Below, piece by piece: positions 28,998 to 37,187 of a stretch of DNA of 64,000 nt; within the stretch, counting starts at the first letter, position 1; every line of letters starts with the position of its first letter. The notes below the pieces were generated by a model that saw nothing but the letters and a program-made list of their open reading frames with translations, ran no database searches and had not been told where the DNA came from. The translations under genes were made by a program, and so were the position numbers. This DNA comes from Candidatus Brevundimonas colombiensis (GTDB taxonomy: Bacteria > Pseudomonadota > Alphaproteobacteria > Caulobacterales > Caulobacteraceae), in the NCBI GenBank assembly GCA_029202665.1, contig CP119326.1, positions 2,852,001 through 2,916,000 on the forward strand, written 5' to 3'.

Positions 28998-31052
28998 ATG
29001 ACACGCATTCGTCTGATGGCCGCCTGTTCGGCCTGTATCGTCGTCGCCCTGACCGGCGGCGCCGCCTCGGCCCAGGAGCATTCGCACGGCCTGCCGGGCG
29101 CGCCGTCTCCGTTCGGAACCTGGGGCTTCGACCTTGCCGGACGCGACACGGCGGTGAAGCCGGGCGACGACTTCAATGAATACGCCAACGGGACCTATCT
29201 GCGGACGACGGAAATCCCGGCGGACAAGGCCCGCTTCGGCCCGTTCGACGTCCTGTACGAAAACGCCCAGGGCCAGTTGAAAGCCATCATCGAATCCAGC
29301 GCGGCCAATCCGGTCAACGCCAACGCCCAGAAGGTCGGCGCCCTGTACGCCAGCTTCATGGACGAGGCCCGCGTCAACCAACTGGCCGCCGCCCCGCTGG
29401 CCGCCGATCTGGCGGCGGTCAAGGCTGTGACTGACCACGCCGGCATGGCGCGGCTGATGGGCCAGAGCCATGAGGGCTTCGGCGCCTCCCTGTTCGGCAT
29501 CGACGTGTTCGAGGACCTGCAGAAGCCGGACATGAACTCGGCCTATCTGGGTCAGGGCGGGCTGGGCCTGCCGGACCGCGACTATTATCTGAAGCCTGAC
29601 TTCGCCGCCCAGCGCGAAGCCTATCTGGCCTATCTGACCCGCACCCTGACGGCCATCGGCTGGACCGACCCGGCCAAGTCCGCCGCCGACATCCTGGCCT
29701 TCGAGACCAAGGTGGCCGACAAACAATGGACCACGGTCGAACGCCGCCAGATCGACAAGCTGTACAACCCGGCCAAGGCGGCGGACCTGCCGACCCTGGC
29801 CCCCGGCGTCGACTGGGCCGCCTTCCTGTCCGGCGCCAAGGTGTCGGACGTGGAAACCCTGGTGCTGATGGAGAACACCGCCATCCCCGGCATCGCCCAG
29901 GTGTTCGCCGACACCCCCATCGAGACGCTGAAGGCCTGGCAGGCGTTCAATGTGGTCGATCAGGCCAGCCCCTATCTGTCGCAGGCCTTCGTCGACAGTC
30001 GCTTCGAGTTCCGGGGCAAGACCCTGCGCGGCCAGCCCGAGAATCGTCCGCGCTGGAACCGCGGCGTGGCCCTGGTCGATGGCCAGCTGGGCGAGGTTCT
30101 GGCCCAGGAATATGTCCGCCTGCACTTCCCCGCCTCGTCCAAGGCCCAGATGGAGGCCCTGGTCGGCAACATCCGCGACGCCATGACCGAGCGGCTGAAG
30201 CACGTCGATTGGATGAGCGAGCCGACGCGCGAACAGGCCCTGTACAAGATGTCCAAGTTCGGGGTGAAGATCGGCTATCCCGACAAATGGCGCAGCTATG
30301 ACGGACTGGAGCTGAAGCCCGACGATCTGTACGGCAACGTCGAGCGCTCGGCAGCCTTCGAATGGGATTACAAGCGCGGCAAGATCGGCAAGCCCGTCGA
30401 TCCGCTGGAATGGGGCATGACGCCCCAGACGGTGAACGCCTATTACAACCCGCCGCGCAACGAGATCGTCTTCCCGGCCGCCATCCTGCAGGCGCCCTTC
30501 TTCGATCCGAACGCGGACCCGGCCGTCAACTACGGCGGCATCGGCGCGGTGATCGGGCACGAGATCACCCACGGCTTCGACGATCAGGGCAGGAAGTCGG
30601 ACGGCGACGGGGTGCTTCGCGACTGGTGGACGCCGCAGGACGCCGCCCGCTTCGAGGAACGCGCCAAGGTTCTGGGCGCCATCTACGACAAGCTGGAGCC
30701 GATCCCCGGCGTGCACGTCAACGGCGAGCTGACCATGGGCGAGAACATCGCCGACCTGGGCGGCCTGTTGCTGGCGCTGGACGCCTATCACAAGTCGCTG
30801 AACGGCCAGCCCGCGCCGGTCATCGACGGCCTGACCGGCGATCAGCGCGTCTTCCTGGGCTGGGCGCAGGTCTGGCGCGAGAAATCGCGCGAGGCGGCGC
30901 TGAAGGAGCAGCTGACCACCGATCCCCACTCGCCCGGCCCGGTGCGCGCCGCCACCTCGCCCCGCAACATCGACGCCTGGTACGCCGCCTTCGGCGTGTC
31001 GCCCGACCAGAAGGAATATATCGCGCCCGACGCCCGCGCGCGCATCTGGTAG
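28998..31052 (+). CDS. Exported M13 family (neprilysin-like) metallopeptidase
   Basis: A 684-residue exported zinc endopeptidase. The signal peptide ends near GGAASAQ, favouring the start at 28998 over 28935. The N-terminal M13 domain begins GDDFNEYANGTYL. The catalytic domain has NAYYNPPRNEIVFPAAIL, the zinc motif HEITH with a following GENIAD supplying the third ligand Glu, and ends with the typical VSPDQKEYIAPDARARIW, close to the eukaryotic C-terminal CxxW. It probably degrades small peptides in the periplasm. A strong terminator follows. Confidence 0.95.
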   Translation: MTRIRLMAACSACIVVALTGGAASAQEHSHGLPGAPSPFGTWGFDLAGRDTAVKPGDDFNEYANGTYLRTTEIPADKARFGPFDVLYENAQGQLKAIIESSAANPVNANAQKVGALYASFMDEARVNQLAAAPLAADLAAVKAVTDHAGMARLMGQSHEGFGASLFGIDVFEDLQKPDMNSAYLGQGGLGLPDRDYYLKPDFAAQREAYLAYLTRTLTAIGWTDPAKSAADILAFETKVADKQWTTVERRQIDKLYNPAKAADLPTLAPGVDWAAFLSGAKVSDVETLVLMENTAIPGIAQVFADTPIETLKAWQAFNVVDQASPYLSQAFVDSRFEFRGKTLRGQPENRPRWNRGVALVDGQLGEVLAQEYVRLHFPASSKAQMEALVGNIRDAMTERLKHVDWMSEPTREQALYKMSKFGVKIGYPDKWRSYDGLELKPDDLYGNVERSAAFEWDYKRGKIGKPVDPLEWGMTPQTVNAYYNPPRNEIVFPAAILQAPFFDPNADPAVNYGGIGAVIGHEITHGFDDQGRKSDGDGVLRDWWTPQDAARFEERAKVLGAIYDKLEPIPGVHVNGELTMGENIADLGGLLLALDAYHKSLNGQPAPVIDGLTGDQRVFLGWAQVWREKSREAALKEQLTTDPHSPGPVRAATSPRNIDAWYAAFGVSPDQKEYIAPDARARIW

Positions 31053-31075
31053 GCGCGCCGGACTTCAGACGCAGA

Positions 31076-31106
31076 AAAGGCCCGGAGCGCACGCTCCGGG
31101 CCTTTT
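31076..31106 (+). terminator. Intrinsic terminator
   Basis: AAAGGCCCGGAGC / GCTCCGGGCCTTTTT, a GC-rich stem with a CAC loop and a T run, 24 bases after the M13 peptidase stop. The A run on its left may let it also serve the minus-strand lipoprotein gene. Confidence 0.85.
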
Positions 31107-31131
31107 TGTCATCCGGGCCTGGCGCCTGGAT

Positions 31132-31332
31132 TTAGCGGGGCTTGGTCGCCGCGCCGGCGACGGCGCCGATGGCGGCGCCCGCCACGGTCGAGCCGGTGTT
31201 GCCGCCGATGGCCTGGCCGGCGACCGCGCCGCCCAGGGCGCCGGTGGCGGCGCGTTGTTCCATGGTCTGACCGCAGGCGGCCAGAAGCGCCACGACGCCG
31301 ACGACCGGGGCCAGTTTGATGAGGGTCTTCAT
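31132..31332 (-). CDS. Small glycine-zipper lipoprotein
   Basis: A 66-residue predicted lipoprotein: signal, lipobox LLAAC with acylated Cys near position 20, then a Gly/Ala-rich glycine-zipper segment (GALGGAVAGQAIGG... VAGAAIGAVAGA) of the 17-kDa/OsmB-like kind that could insert into or associate with membrane. It is very similar in design to other small envelope lipoproteins of alphaproteobacteria. It is its own unit, bordered by terminators on both sides. Confidence 0.8.
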   Translation of the reverse strand: MKTLIKLAPVVGVVALLAACGQTMEQRAATGALGGAVAGQAIGGNTGSTVAGAAIGAVAGAATKPR

Positions 31333-31376
31333 GGGTCTTCTCCGAGACAGCGAGAGGGGACGATGTTGACCGAACG

Positions 31377-31411
31377 GAAAAGGCCCGCGTCCGGTTCCGG
31401 ACGCGGGCCTT
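31377..31411 (-). terminator. Intrinsic terminator downstream of ndk
   Basis: AGGCCCGCGTCCGG / CCGGACGCGGGCCT stem with a two-base loop, flanked by CCTTTTCC on the minus strand. It lies between the ndk stop and the start of the lipoprotein gene, both minus strand, and separates their transcripts. Confidence 0.8.
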
Positions 31412-31463
31412 TCATTATGGTGTCGCTATGCTCGGGACGCGGTCCCAGGCCCGGCTTCAGCGC

Positions 31464-31883
31464 TTAGCCGACGATCTGGTCGTCTGTGAAGAACTGGGCG
31501 ATCTCGATCTTGGCGTTGTCCTGGCTGTCCGAGCCGTGGACCGAGTTCTCGCCGATCGACAGGGCGAACTGCTTGCGGATGGTGCCTTCGGCGGCCTGTT
31601 CCGGGTTGGTGGCGCCCATGACTTCGCGATAGGCGGCGACGGCGTTGTCGCCTTCCAGCACCTGCACCACGACCGGCTCGGCGGTCATCTGCTCAACCAG
31701 TTCTCCGTAGAACGGGCGCTCGGCGTGGACTTCGTAGAATTTCTTGGCTTGCTCGGTCGTCAGCTTGACGCGGCGCTGGGCGACGATGCGCAGGCCGGCG
31801 CCTTCGATCACGGCGTTGACCGCGCCGGTCAGATTGCGGCGCGTGGCGTCGGGCTTGATGATCGAGAAGGTGCGTTCGGTCAT
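31464..31883 (-). CDS. ndk: Nucleoside diphosphate kinase
   Basis: A 139-residue enzyme that balances nucleoside triphosphate pools by transferring the ATP gamma-phosphate through a phospho-histidine. The signature NSVHGSDS carries catalytic His116; the N-terminal TFSIIKPDATRRN and the nucleotide-binding GATNPEQAAEGTIR are present. Length is normal. A rho-independent terminator follows. Confidence 0.97.
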   Translation of the reverse strand: MTERTFSIIKPDATRRNLTGAVNAVIEGAGLRIVAQRRVKLTTEQAKKFYEVHAERPFYGELVEQMTAEPVVVQVLEGDNAVAAYREVMGATNPEQAAEGTIRKQFALSIGENSVHGSDSQDNAKIEIAQFFTDDQIVG

Positions 31884-31975
31884 GGGAGTGACTTCTTCTG
31901 TTTTAGTCGATTGAGGGTCGCGGGCTTATAGCGACGCCCCGCACCTGCGCCAACCCCCGCGCCAAGCCGCTGTCT

Positions 31976-32395
31976 TCAGCAGGCGATCGCCCGCACATGG
32001 CCGGCGGCGGCGTAGTCGAGGATGGCGCGGTCGCGGGTGACGAGGATGAGGTCGTGAGATCGCGCCGTTGCGATCAGCATCCGATCCGCCGGATCTCTGT
32101 GCGCCAGATCGGGCAACTCGCCCACATCGATCATGAGATCGAAATCAAGCGCCAGCAGCCGCGCGCGCGTGGCCCTTATCGCCTTGGCCAGCCAGCCCCT
32201 GACGTCCCCCGCGATCACGACCTCCAATGATCGTTTCTGGCTGATGATTCCAAGTTCCCAGGCCGTTGCTGCGGAGATGTGGACACCGCCGGCGGTGCTG
32301 GCCGCCACGATCACAGTCGCGGCTTCCTTCCGGATAGGCTCCCCCAAAACGATCCAGATCAAGGCGTGGGTGTCGAGCAGCACACCGTCACTCAT
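31976..32395 (-). CDS. PIN-domain toxin, VapC type
   Basis: A 139-residue PIN-domain ribonuclease toxin. The acidic metal-binding residues are visible: Asp8 in LLDTHALIW, Glu47 in AWELGI, Asp101/Asp104 in DPADRMLIATA and Asp122 in VTRDRAI. VapC toxins cut tRNA or rRNA and stop translation. The start overlaps the end of the Phd-type antitoxin gene upstream by four bases, the classic antitoxin-toxin order. The target cannot be read from sequence. Confidence 0.92.
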   Translation of the reverse strand: MSDGVLLDTHALIWIVLGEPIRKEAATVIVAASTAGGVHISAATAWELGIISQKRSLEVVIAGDVRGWLAKAIRATRARLLALDFDLMIDVGELPDLAHRDPADRMLIATARSHDLILVTRDRAILDYAAAGHVRAIAC

Positions 32396-32733
32396 TCCTC
32401 GCGCAGCCCGAGCCCGAGATCATAGTCAGGATCGTTCAGGCCCATATCGGCCTCGACCGTCGTTCCGAACACCTGTTCGTAAATTGGCTTCGCCAGATCG
32501 ATGCCCGGGTCGATTGTCAGCGACCCCTTCATGCTCCCGAACATGCTGCGCGGCTCCCAAGGCTCCTTGATCGCGGCATCAGGAGCAACCAGAACGGCGG
32601 CCTCCTTGCCGCGTTTGGTGATATGAACCTTGCGGATCTCGCCCGAGTTCACGCGGTCCAGCAGGTCCAGGCACTTGGCCTTGAACTCCGTCGCCGTTAT
32701 GACGACCTCGCCGCTTACAAGATCATACGTCAT
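32392..32733 (-). CDS. Phd/YefM-family antitoxin
   Basis: A 113-residue antitoxin. The N-terminal DNA-binding part shows the Phd pattern ITATEFKAKCLDLLDRVNSGE, then VHITKRGKEAAVLV. The C-terminal half (about 55-113), rich in acidic residues and ending LGLREE, should wrap the PIN toxin encoded just downstream. It normally also represses its own operon. A perfect 11-base inverted repeat overlaps its start codon, which fits this. Its length is above the roughly 80 residues of short Phd proteins because of the extended tail. Confidence 0.88.
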   Translation of the reverse strand: MTYDLVSGEVVITATEFKAKCLDLLDRVNSGEIRKVHITKRGKEAAVLVAPDAAIKEPWEPRSMFGSMKGSLTIDPGIDLAKPIYEQVFGTTVEADMGLNDPDYDLGLGLREE

Positions 32734-32760
32734 GACTGGTCATATAGAGATGACCAGTCA
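32733..32760. promoter_or_regulatory. Perfect inverted repeat, probable antitoxin operator
   Basis: TGACTGGTCAT and ATGACCAGTCA form 11-base perfect arms around a six-base ATAGAG spacer. The left arm begins at the antitoxin start codon. A TATAT-like -10 candidate for the antitoxin lies within the element. Placement and symmetry are as expected for binding by the Phd dimer. The element also sits just before, or over, the start of the divergent ABC-F gene. Confidence 0.7.
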
Positions 32761-32779
32761 GAAAGTCCATGCGCCTGCC

Positions 32780-34669
32780 ATGCTCCAGATCACCGACCTG
32801 ACCTTCAACGCCTGGGGCCGCAAATTCCTCGTGGACGCCTCCGTCAGCCTGCCGCCCGGCGCCAAGGTCGGGCTGGTGGGGCGTAACGGCATCGGCAAGT
32901 CGACGCTGTTCAAGCTGATTCTCGGCGAGTTGAACGCCAATGGCGATGAGATCAGCCTGCCCAAGACCGCGCGCATCGGCTCGGTCGATCAGGAACACCC
33001 CGCGACCCCCGTCAGCGTCATCGACACCATCCTTGAGGCCGACGTCGAGCGCCACGACCTGCTGGGCCGTCTGGAGACCGCCGAGCCGGAGGAGATGGGC
33101 GAGATCTGGTCGCGCCTGATCGAGATCGACGCCGACGCCGCCCCCGCGCGCGCCGCCGAAATCCTGGTCGGCCTGGGCTTCGATCAGGAGAACCAGGCCC
33201 GGCCGATGTCCGAGTTCTCGGGCGGCTGGCGGATGCGCGTGGCCCTGGCGGCGGCCCTGTTCGCCGAGCCGGACATGCTGCTGCTGGACGAACCGACCAA
33301 CTACCTCGATCTGGAAGGCGCCCTGTGGCTTGAGGCGCGGCTGAAGAAATACCCGCACACCGCCCTGATCATCTCCCACGACCGGGAGATGCTGAACGAG
33401 GTCTGCACCCATATCCTGCACCTGGCGAACCACACCCTGACCCTCTACACCGGCAACTACGACGCCTTCGAAAAGGCGCGCGCCGAGAAGGCTAGGCTGC
33501 AGCTGTCGGCCAAGGCCAAGCAGGACGCCGAACGGGCCCACCTCCAGTCCTTCGTGGATCGCTTCAAGGCCAAGGCGTCCAAGGCCGCCCAGGCCCAGTC
33601 GCGCATGAAACGGCTGGAGAAGATGCAGCCGGTCGCGACGACCATCGAGGAGCGCGTCGCCCCCTTCACCCTGCCCTCGCCGCCGCGTCCTCTGGCGCCG
33701 CCGCTGATCCGGCTGGAGCGCGCCAATGTCGGGTATGAGACCGGCAAGCCGATCCTGCGGAACCTGAACCTGCGGATGGACCTGGACGACCGCATCGGCC
33801 TCTTGGGCGTCAACGGCGCGGGCAAGTCCACCTTCGCCAAGATGATCGCCGGCGCCCTGGACGTGTCCGAGGGCGAACTGCACCGTGACAAGAAGATGCG
33901 CGTGGGCTGGTTCCACCAGCATCAGATCGAGGCGATGGACCCCACCGACACGCCGTTGGAGATCATCCGCCGCGCCATGCCGGATGCACCCGAAAGCGCG
34001 CGCCGCTCCAAGCTGGCTCAGTTCGGCCTAGGCTATGAGAAGCAGGAAACCACGGTCGACAGCCTGTCGGGCGGCGAACGCGCGCGCCTGCTGCTGAACA
34101 TGGTGGCGATGGATGCGCCGCACGTCCTGATCCTGGACGAACCGACCAACCACCTGGACATCGACAGCCGCCGGGCGCTGCTGGACGCCCTGAACGACTA
34201 CAATGGCGCCGTCATCCTGATCACCCACGACCGCTCGTTGATGGAGATGGTGGCGGACCGGCTGTGGCTGGCCGCCGACGGCACGGTGAAACCCTTCGAC
34301 GGCGACATGGACGACTACGCCAAGTTCGTGCTCGACCGCGCCAAACAGGCCATCGCCAAACCCAGCCAGATCAAGAAGGAAGAGGCTGCGGCGGCCGCGC
34401 CGGTTCAGAACAACAAGGGCAAGAAGAACGACAAGAAATCAGGCCCTTCGCCGTCCACTCTCCGTCACGCGGTCAAGAAGGCCGAGGAGACCATGAGCCG
34501 CCTGACCGCCGAGATCGCCCGCATCGACGACGACATGGCCACGGCCTCGGTCAGCAATCCCAAGGCGCTGGAGGGCCTGACCCGCGCCCGCGCCAAGACC
34601 GAGGCCGATCTCGCCGCCGCCGAAGCCGCCTGGGTCGCGGCCGAGGAAGCCCTGGCCGAGGTCGCATGA
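32780..34669 (+). CDS. ABC-F family ATPase (Uup/YheS-like)
   Basis: A 629-residue soluble protein with two ABC ATPase domains and no membrane part. The first domain has GRNGIGKST, SGGWRMR and LLLDEPTNYLD; the second GVNGAGKST, LSGGERARL and LILDEPTNHLD. The linker (about 240-320) is charged, as in the P-site tRNA interaction motif. A Lys-rich coiled-coil tail ends the protein. ABC-F proteins act on stalled ribosomes. ATG at 32780 (MLQITDLTF) fits the family; an in-frame ATG at 32750 inside the operator dyad would add ten residues. It overlaps the DUF2164 gene by four bases. Confidence 0.93.
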   Translation: MLQITDLTFNAWGRKFLVDASVSLPPGAKVGLVGRNGIGKSTLFKLILGELNANGDEISLPKTARIGSVDQEHPATPVSVIDTILEADVERHDLLGRLETAEPEEMGEIWSRLIEIDADAAPARAAEILVGLGFDQENQARPMSEFSGGWRMRVALAAALFAEPDMLLLDEPTNYLDLEGALWLEARLKKYPHTALIISHDREMLNEVCTHILHLANHTLTLYTGNYDAFEKARAEKARLQLSAKAKQDAERAHLQSFVDRFKAKASKAAQAQSRMKRLEKMQPVATTIEERVAPFTLPSPPRPLAPPLIRLERANVGYETGKPILRNLNLRMDLDDRIGLLGVNGAGKSTFAKMIAGALDVSEGELHRDKKMRVGWFHQHQIEAMDPTDTPLEIIRRAMPDAPESARRSKLAQFGLGYEKQETTVDSLSGGERARLLLNMVAMDAPHVLILDEPTNHLDIDSRRALLDALNDYNGAVILITHDRSLMEMVADRLWLAADGTVKPFDGDMDDYAKFVLDRAKQAIAKPSQIKKEEAAAAAPVQNNKGKKNDKKSGPSPSTLRHAVKKAEETMSRLTAEIARIDDDMATASVSNPKALEGLTRARAKTEADLAAAEAAWVAAEEALAEVA

Positions 34670-34908
34670 AGCCGATCCGCTTCAGCCGCGAGGAGGTCGC
34701 CGCCATCACGGCGAAGCTGCGCCCCTATTTCCGCGACGAGCTGGACGTCGAGCTGCGCGACCTTCCGGCCGAGATGCTGATCGACTTCCTGGCCCGCGAG
34801 ATCGGCCCCTTCTTCTACAACCGCGCCCTCTATGACGCCCAGGCCGTGCTGAAGAAGAAGGCCGACGACCTCGCCGAGGCGGTCGCCGGCCTGGAACGCT
34901 CCGAATAG
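34666..34908 (+). CDS. DUF2164 family protein
   Basis: An 80-residue protein of DUF2164: IRFSREEVAAITAKLRPYFRDELDVELRD, then FLAREIGPFFYNRALYDAQ, which are the family's conserved segments. The C-terminus is helical and charged. The ATG overlaps the ABC-F stop (ATGA), so it is translationally coupled to it. Function is unknown. Confidence 0.9.
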   Translation: MKPIRFSREEVAAITAKLRPYFRDELDVELRDLPAEMLIDFLAREIGPFFYNRALYDAQAVLKKKADDLAEAVAGLERSE

Positions 34909-34914
34909 GGTCCG

Positions 34915-35616
34915 TCAGCCGCCGTTGTTGGCCTGCATATAGGTTTCCTCATAGGGCTGGACCACGACCCAGCCCTCGCCGGCGAACTTCATCTGGATGC
35001 TCTCGCCCGAGCCTCGGCCGACCAGTGTCTTCAGCGAGATGTCGGTGGCGATTTCGGGCGACAGGCTTCCCGACCAGGCCACGGTGGCGTTCGGGTCGGT
35101 GAAGACCGGGCCGGTCGCCGCGCTGACCTTCAGGGTCAGCGGATCATAGTGGGAGGTGATGGCCACGATGCCGCTGCCGCTCAGCTTCACGTTGAACAGG
35201 CCGCCGGACAGCATGCCCGCGACGCGCTTCATCATGGTGATCTGGTTGCTGATGCCGTTTTCCAGCGCCAGCACGTCGTTGCCGTTGACGAAGATGGTCT
35301 CGTTATCCAGCCGCAGCAGGGTGATCTTCTTGCCGGTGTCGGCCAGATAGACGCGGCCCTGGCCCTCCATCTTCATCAGCACCATTCCCTCGCCGCTGAC
35401 GGCCTTCTTCAGCAGGTTGCCCAGGCCCTGTTCCATCAGGCCCTGACGGGTGAACTTCACCTGTCCGGTCCGCGCCACCATGGCGCCGGACTTGGCCCAG
35501 ACCGAACCGTTCAGGCGGACTTCCAGCAGATAGGCGTTCTCCAGCTCGAAGGCTTCGGCGCTGACATCCTTTTCCTTATAGGCGGCGACAAACTCGGCGA
35601 CGGTTTTCACGGGCAT
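34915..35616 (-). CDS. AIM24 family protein
   Basis: A protein of 233 residues from ATG at 35616. It matches the AIM24/TIGR00266 beta-rich family: segments LLEVRLNGSVWAKSGAMVA, LFNVKLSGSGIVAITSHYDPL, and SGESIQMKFAGEGWVVVQPYE are typical. These proteins form oligomeric beta-barrel-like folds, and their role is unclear. A longer frame to 35673 starts inside a dyad in the promoter region and is less likely. It converges on DUF2164 with only six bases between stops and is divergent from the DUF4198 gene. Confidence 0.88.
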   Translation of the reverse strand: MPVKTVAEFVAAYKEKDVSAEAFELENAYLLEVRLNGSVWAKSGAMVARTGQVKFTRQGLMEQGLGNLLKKAVSGEGMVLMKMEGQGRVYLADTGKKITLLRLDNETIFVNGNDVLALENGISNQITMMKRVAGMLSGGLFNVKLSGSGIVAITSHYDPLTLKVSAATGPVFTDPNATVAWSGSLSPEIATDISLKTLVGRGSGESIQMKFAGEGWVVVQPYEETYMQANNGG

Positions 35617-35661
35617 GGCGATCTCTGGAACGGTTTGGGGGACGGCGAACCTGGGCGAACA

Positions 35662-35705
35662 GGGTTGCTTCATGCAAGCCCCAAATATTGCAAACGCCTC
35701 GCAAT
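35662..35705. promoter_or_regulatory. Two TTGC/GCAA dyads in a divergent promoter
   Basis: TTGC-TTCAT-GCAA (inside a longer near-symmetric GGGTTGC...GCAAGCCC) at about 35662-35681 and ATTGC-N9-GCAAT at 35687-35705 lie between the AIM24 and DUF4198 starts. They look like paired operator sites for one dimeric regulator. The regulator is not identified. Confidence 0.4.
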
Positions 35706-35739
35706 CTTATACTATCCGCCCGAACGCGAGAGGCGCAGC

Positions 35740-36540
35740 ATGAGCAGACCCATCCTCCACGCCAGTCTTCTGGCCAGCCTGCTGGCCGTCTGGAGCGCAG
35801 GGGCCGCCCAGGCCCATTCCCCCTATCTGCGGCCCAATGTCTTCGACGCCACCAACCGCGACCATGTGACGGTCGAGGCGGCCTTCACCGAGGACGTGTT
35901 CAACGCCGAGGTGGTCATGCGCTCGGATCATTTCCATGTCGTGGGGCCGAACGGCGACACGCCGATCACCACCGTCACCTATCTGCGCGATCTGGCGGTG
36001 TTCGAGGCGCCGACGCCGGTGGACGGCCTTTACCGCCTGTCGTCCGGCGCGCGAGAGGGCCGTGCGGCCAAGATGTACCAGACCCCCTCGGGCTGGAAGA
36101 TGGTCGGGGAAGAAGATACGCCGCCCCCGCCCGGCGCAGAACTGGTCGATGTGCAGAGCATCACCGTCGCGGATGTCTATGTGGTGAGGGGCGCGCCGGA
36201 CGAGGCGGCGCTGAAGCCTTCGGGCCACGGGCTGGAGCTTCAGCCGCTGATCCAGCCGGGCGACATCGTGGCGGGCGAGGATGCGCCCTTCCGCCTGCTG
36301 TTTGACGGCCAGCCGGTGGCGGGCGCCGATGTGACCGTATTTCGCGAGGCGGGCCAGTATGACGGGCGCAAGGTCGAGAGCGAAACCCGCACCGACGGCG
36401 CCGGCCGGATCACGCTGAAGGTCGCCGAGCCGGGGGCCTATATGACCCAGGTGCGTCACCGCATCGCCGCACCGCCCGGCGCGGCCACCCCCTGGCGCAG
36501 CTACACCCACACCCTGACCTTCATCGCCCACGCGGGGTGA
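35740..36540 (+). CDS. DUF4198 family exported protein
   Basis: A 266-residue exported protein. The signal peptide (ending near AAQAHS) and ribosome site GAGAGG eight bases before ATG 35740 set the start. The region AHSPYLRPNVFDATN and the later FRLLFDGQPVAGADVTVFREAG ... TRTDGAGRITLKVAEPGAYM are the Ig-like DUF4198 pattern. Members are often found with TonB receptors and metal uptake genes (nickel, cobalt, copper); no such neighbour is seen here, so a metal role is only a family inference. Confidence 0.88.
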   Translation: MSRPILHASLLASLLAVWSAGAAQAHSPYLRPNVFDATNRDHVTVEAAFTEDVFNAEVVMRSDHFHVVGPNGDTPITTVTYLRDLAVFEAPTPVDGLYRLSSGAREGRAAKMYQTPSGWKMVGEEDTPPPPGAELVDVQSITVADVYVVRGAPDEAALKPSGHGLELQPLIQPGDIVAGEDAPFRLLFDGQPVAGADVTVFREAGQYDGRKVESETRTDGAGRITLKVAEPGAYMTQVRHRIAAPPGAATPWRSYTHTLTFIAHAG

Positions 36541-36558
36541 AGGACGCGCGCGGCAGAA

Positions 36559-36598
36559 CGTCATTCCGGGTTCGTCCTTCGGACGCCCCGGAATGACG
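36559..36598. repeat. Short palindromic repeat, family A
   Basis: CGTCATTCCGGGTTCGTCC / GGACGCCCCGGAATGACG palindrome with a TTC centre, between convergent DUF4198 and DUF3126 genes. It matches the copies around lepB. Three TATCGA hexamers follow at 36605-36630, of no known meaning. Confidence 0.65.
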
Positions 36599-36632
36599 GC
36601 TATCTATCGAATATCGATCGAACCTATCGATC

Positions 36633-36854
36633 TCAGTCCGGCAGGTCTTCGGACAGGATGGCCATTTCGAACATGAACGAGCCTTCTTCGTCCTCGTCCT
36701 CGAAGACGATGCCGATGAACTCGTCGCCGACATAGACCTCGGCCGAATCATTCTGCTTGGGGCGGGCCTTCACGATGATGCCGCCGGTGTTGAAGGTGCG
36801 CTTGAGGTGGCCCTCGATGCGCTTCAGGTCGGTGTCTTTCACGGATGGCCTCAT
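36633..36854 (-). CDS. DUF3126 family protein
   Basis: A 73-residue protein of DUF3126, found in alphaproteobacteria. The family pattern VKDTDLKRIEGHLKRTF, IIVKARPKQNDSAEVYVGDEFIGIVFEDEDEEGSF and the acidic end MAILSEDLPD are clear. Small, soluble and acidic at the C-terminus; function unknown. The start at 36854 has the usual length. Confidence 0.92.
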   Translation of the reverse strand: MRPSVKDTDLKRIEGHLKRTFNTGGIIVKARPKQNDSAEVYVGDEFIGIVFEDEDEEGSFMFEMAILSEDLPD

Positions 36855-37033
36855 GGTCTTGGATTGGCGGCGGACCCTAGAGAAGTCCGGGGGTCAGGGG
36901 AACCGCCGCCGGTCATTTTCCGCCGCCGCGATCCGTCGAACGAAAAATCCGCCTCGCCGTTCATTTTCCTTTACGGCCCCCGGCCCTCGGCGACGTCAAA
37001 TAAACGTCACCGTTCGTTTCGAGGGAAACGCCG

Positions 37034-37177
37034 ATGCTGTTGTCGATCATGGTCGGCGAAGCGCTCTATATCGCTCACCGCTGTCGACGGGCGCTTCTGG
37101 CCTCGCCGGTCGTTCTGGCCTGCGCTGCGACGGCCATGGCCCTATTCCATCACGGGCCGGTCTCGCCGCACGGCTGA
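37034..37177 (+). CDS. Possible small membrane protein
   Basis: A 47-residue reading frame with a good ribosome site (GAGGGA, about seven bases before ATG). It encodes MLLSIMVGEALYIAHRCRR, then a hydrophobic segment (ALLASPVVLACAATAMALF) that could span the membrane, and a short tail. It fills an otherwise empty gap between DUF3126 and cysE. No family is recognised. It could be chance, since the gap is short and GC-rich. Confidence 0.35.
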   Translation: MLLSIMVGEALYIAHRCRRALLASPVVLACAATAMALFHHGPVSPHG

Positions 37178-37187
37178 CGCTCCCCTC

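Noticed and set aside
36605..36630. Three TATCGA hexamers after the family A repeat
   Set aside because: They are short, in a small AT-richer patch at the end of a gene, with no consistent spacing or symmetry that suggests function.
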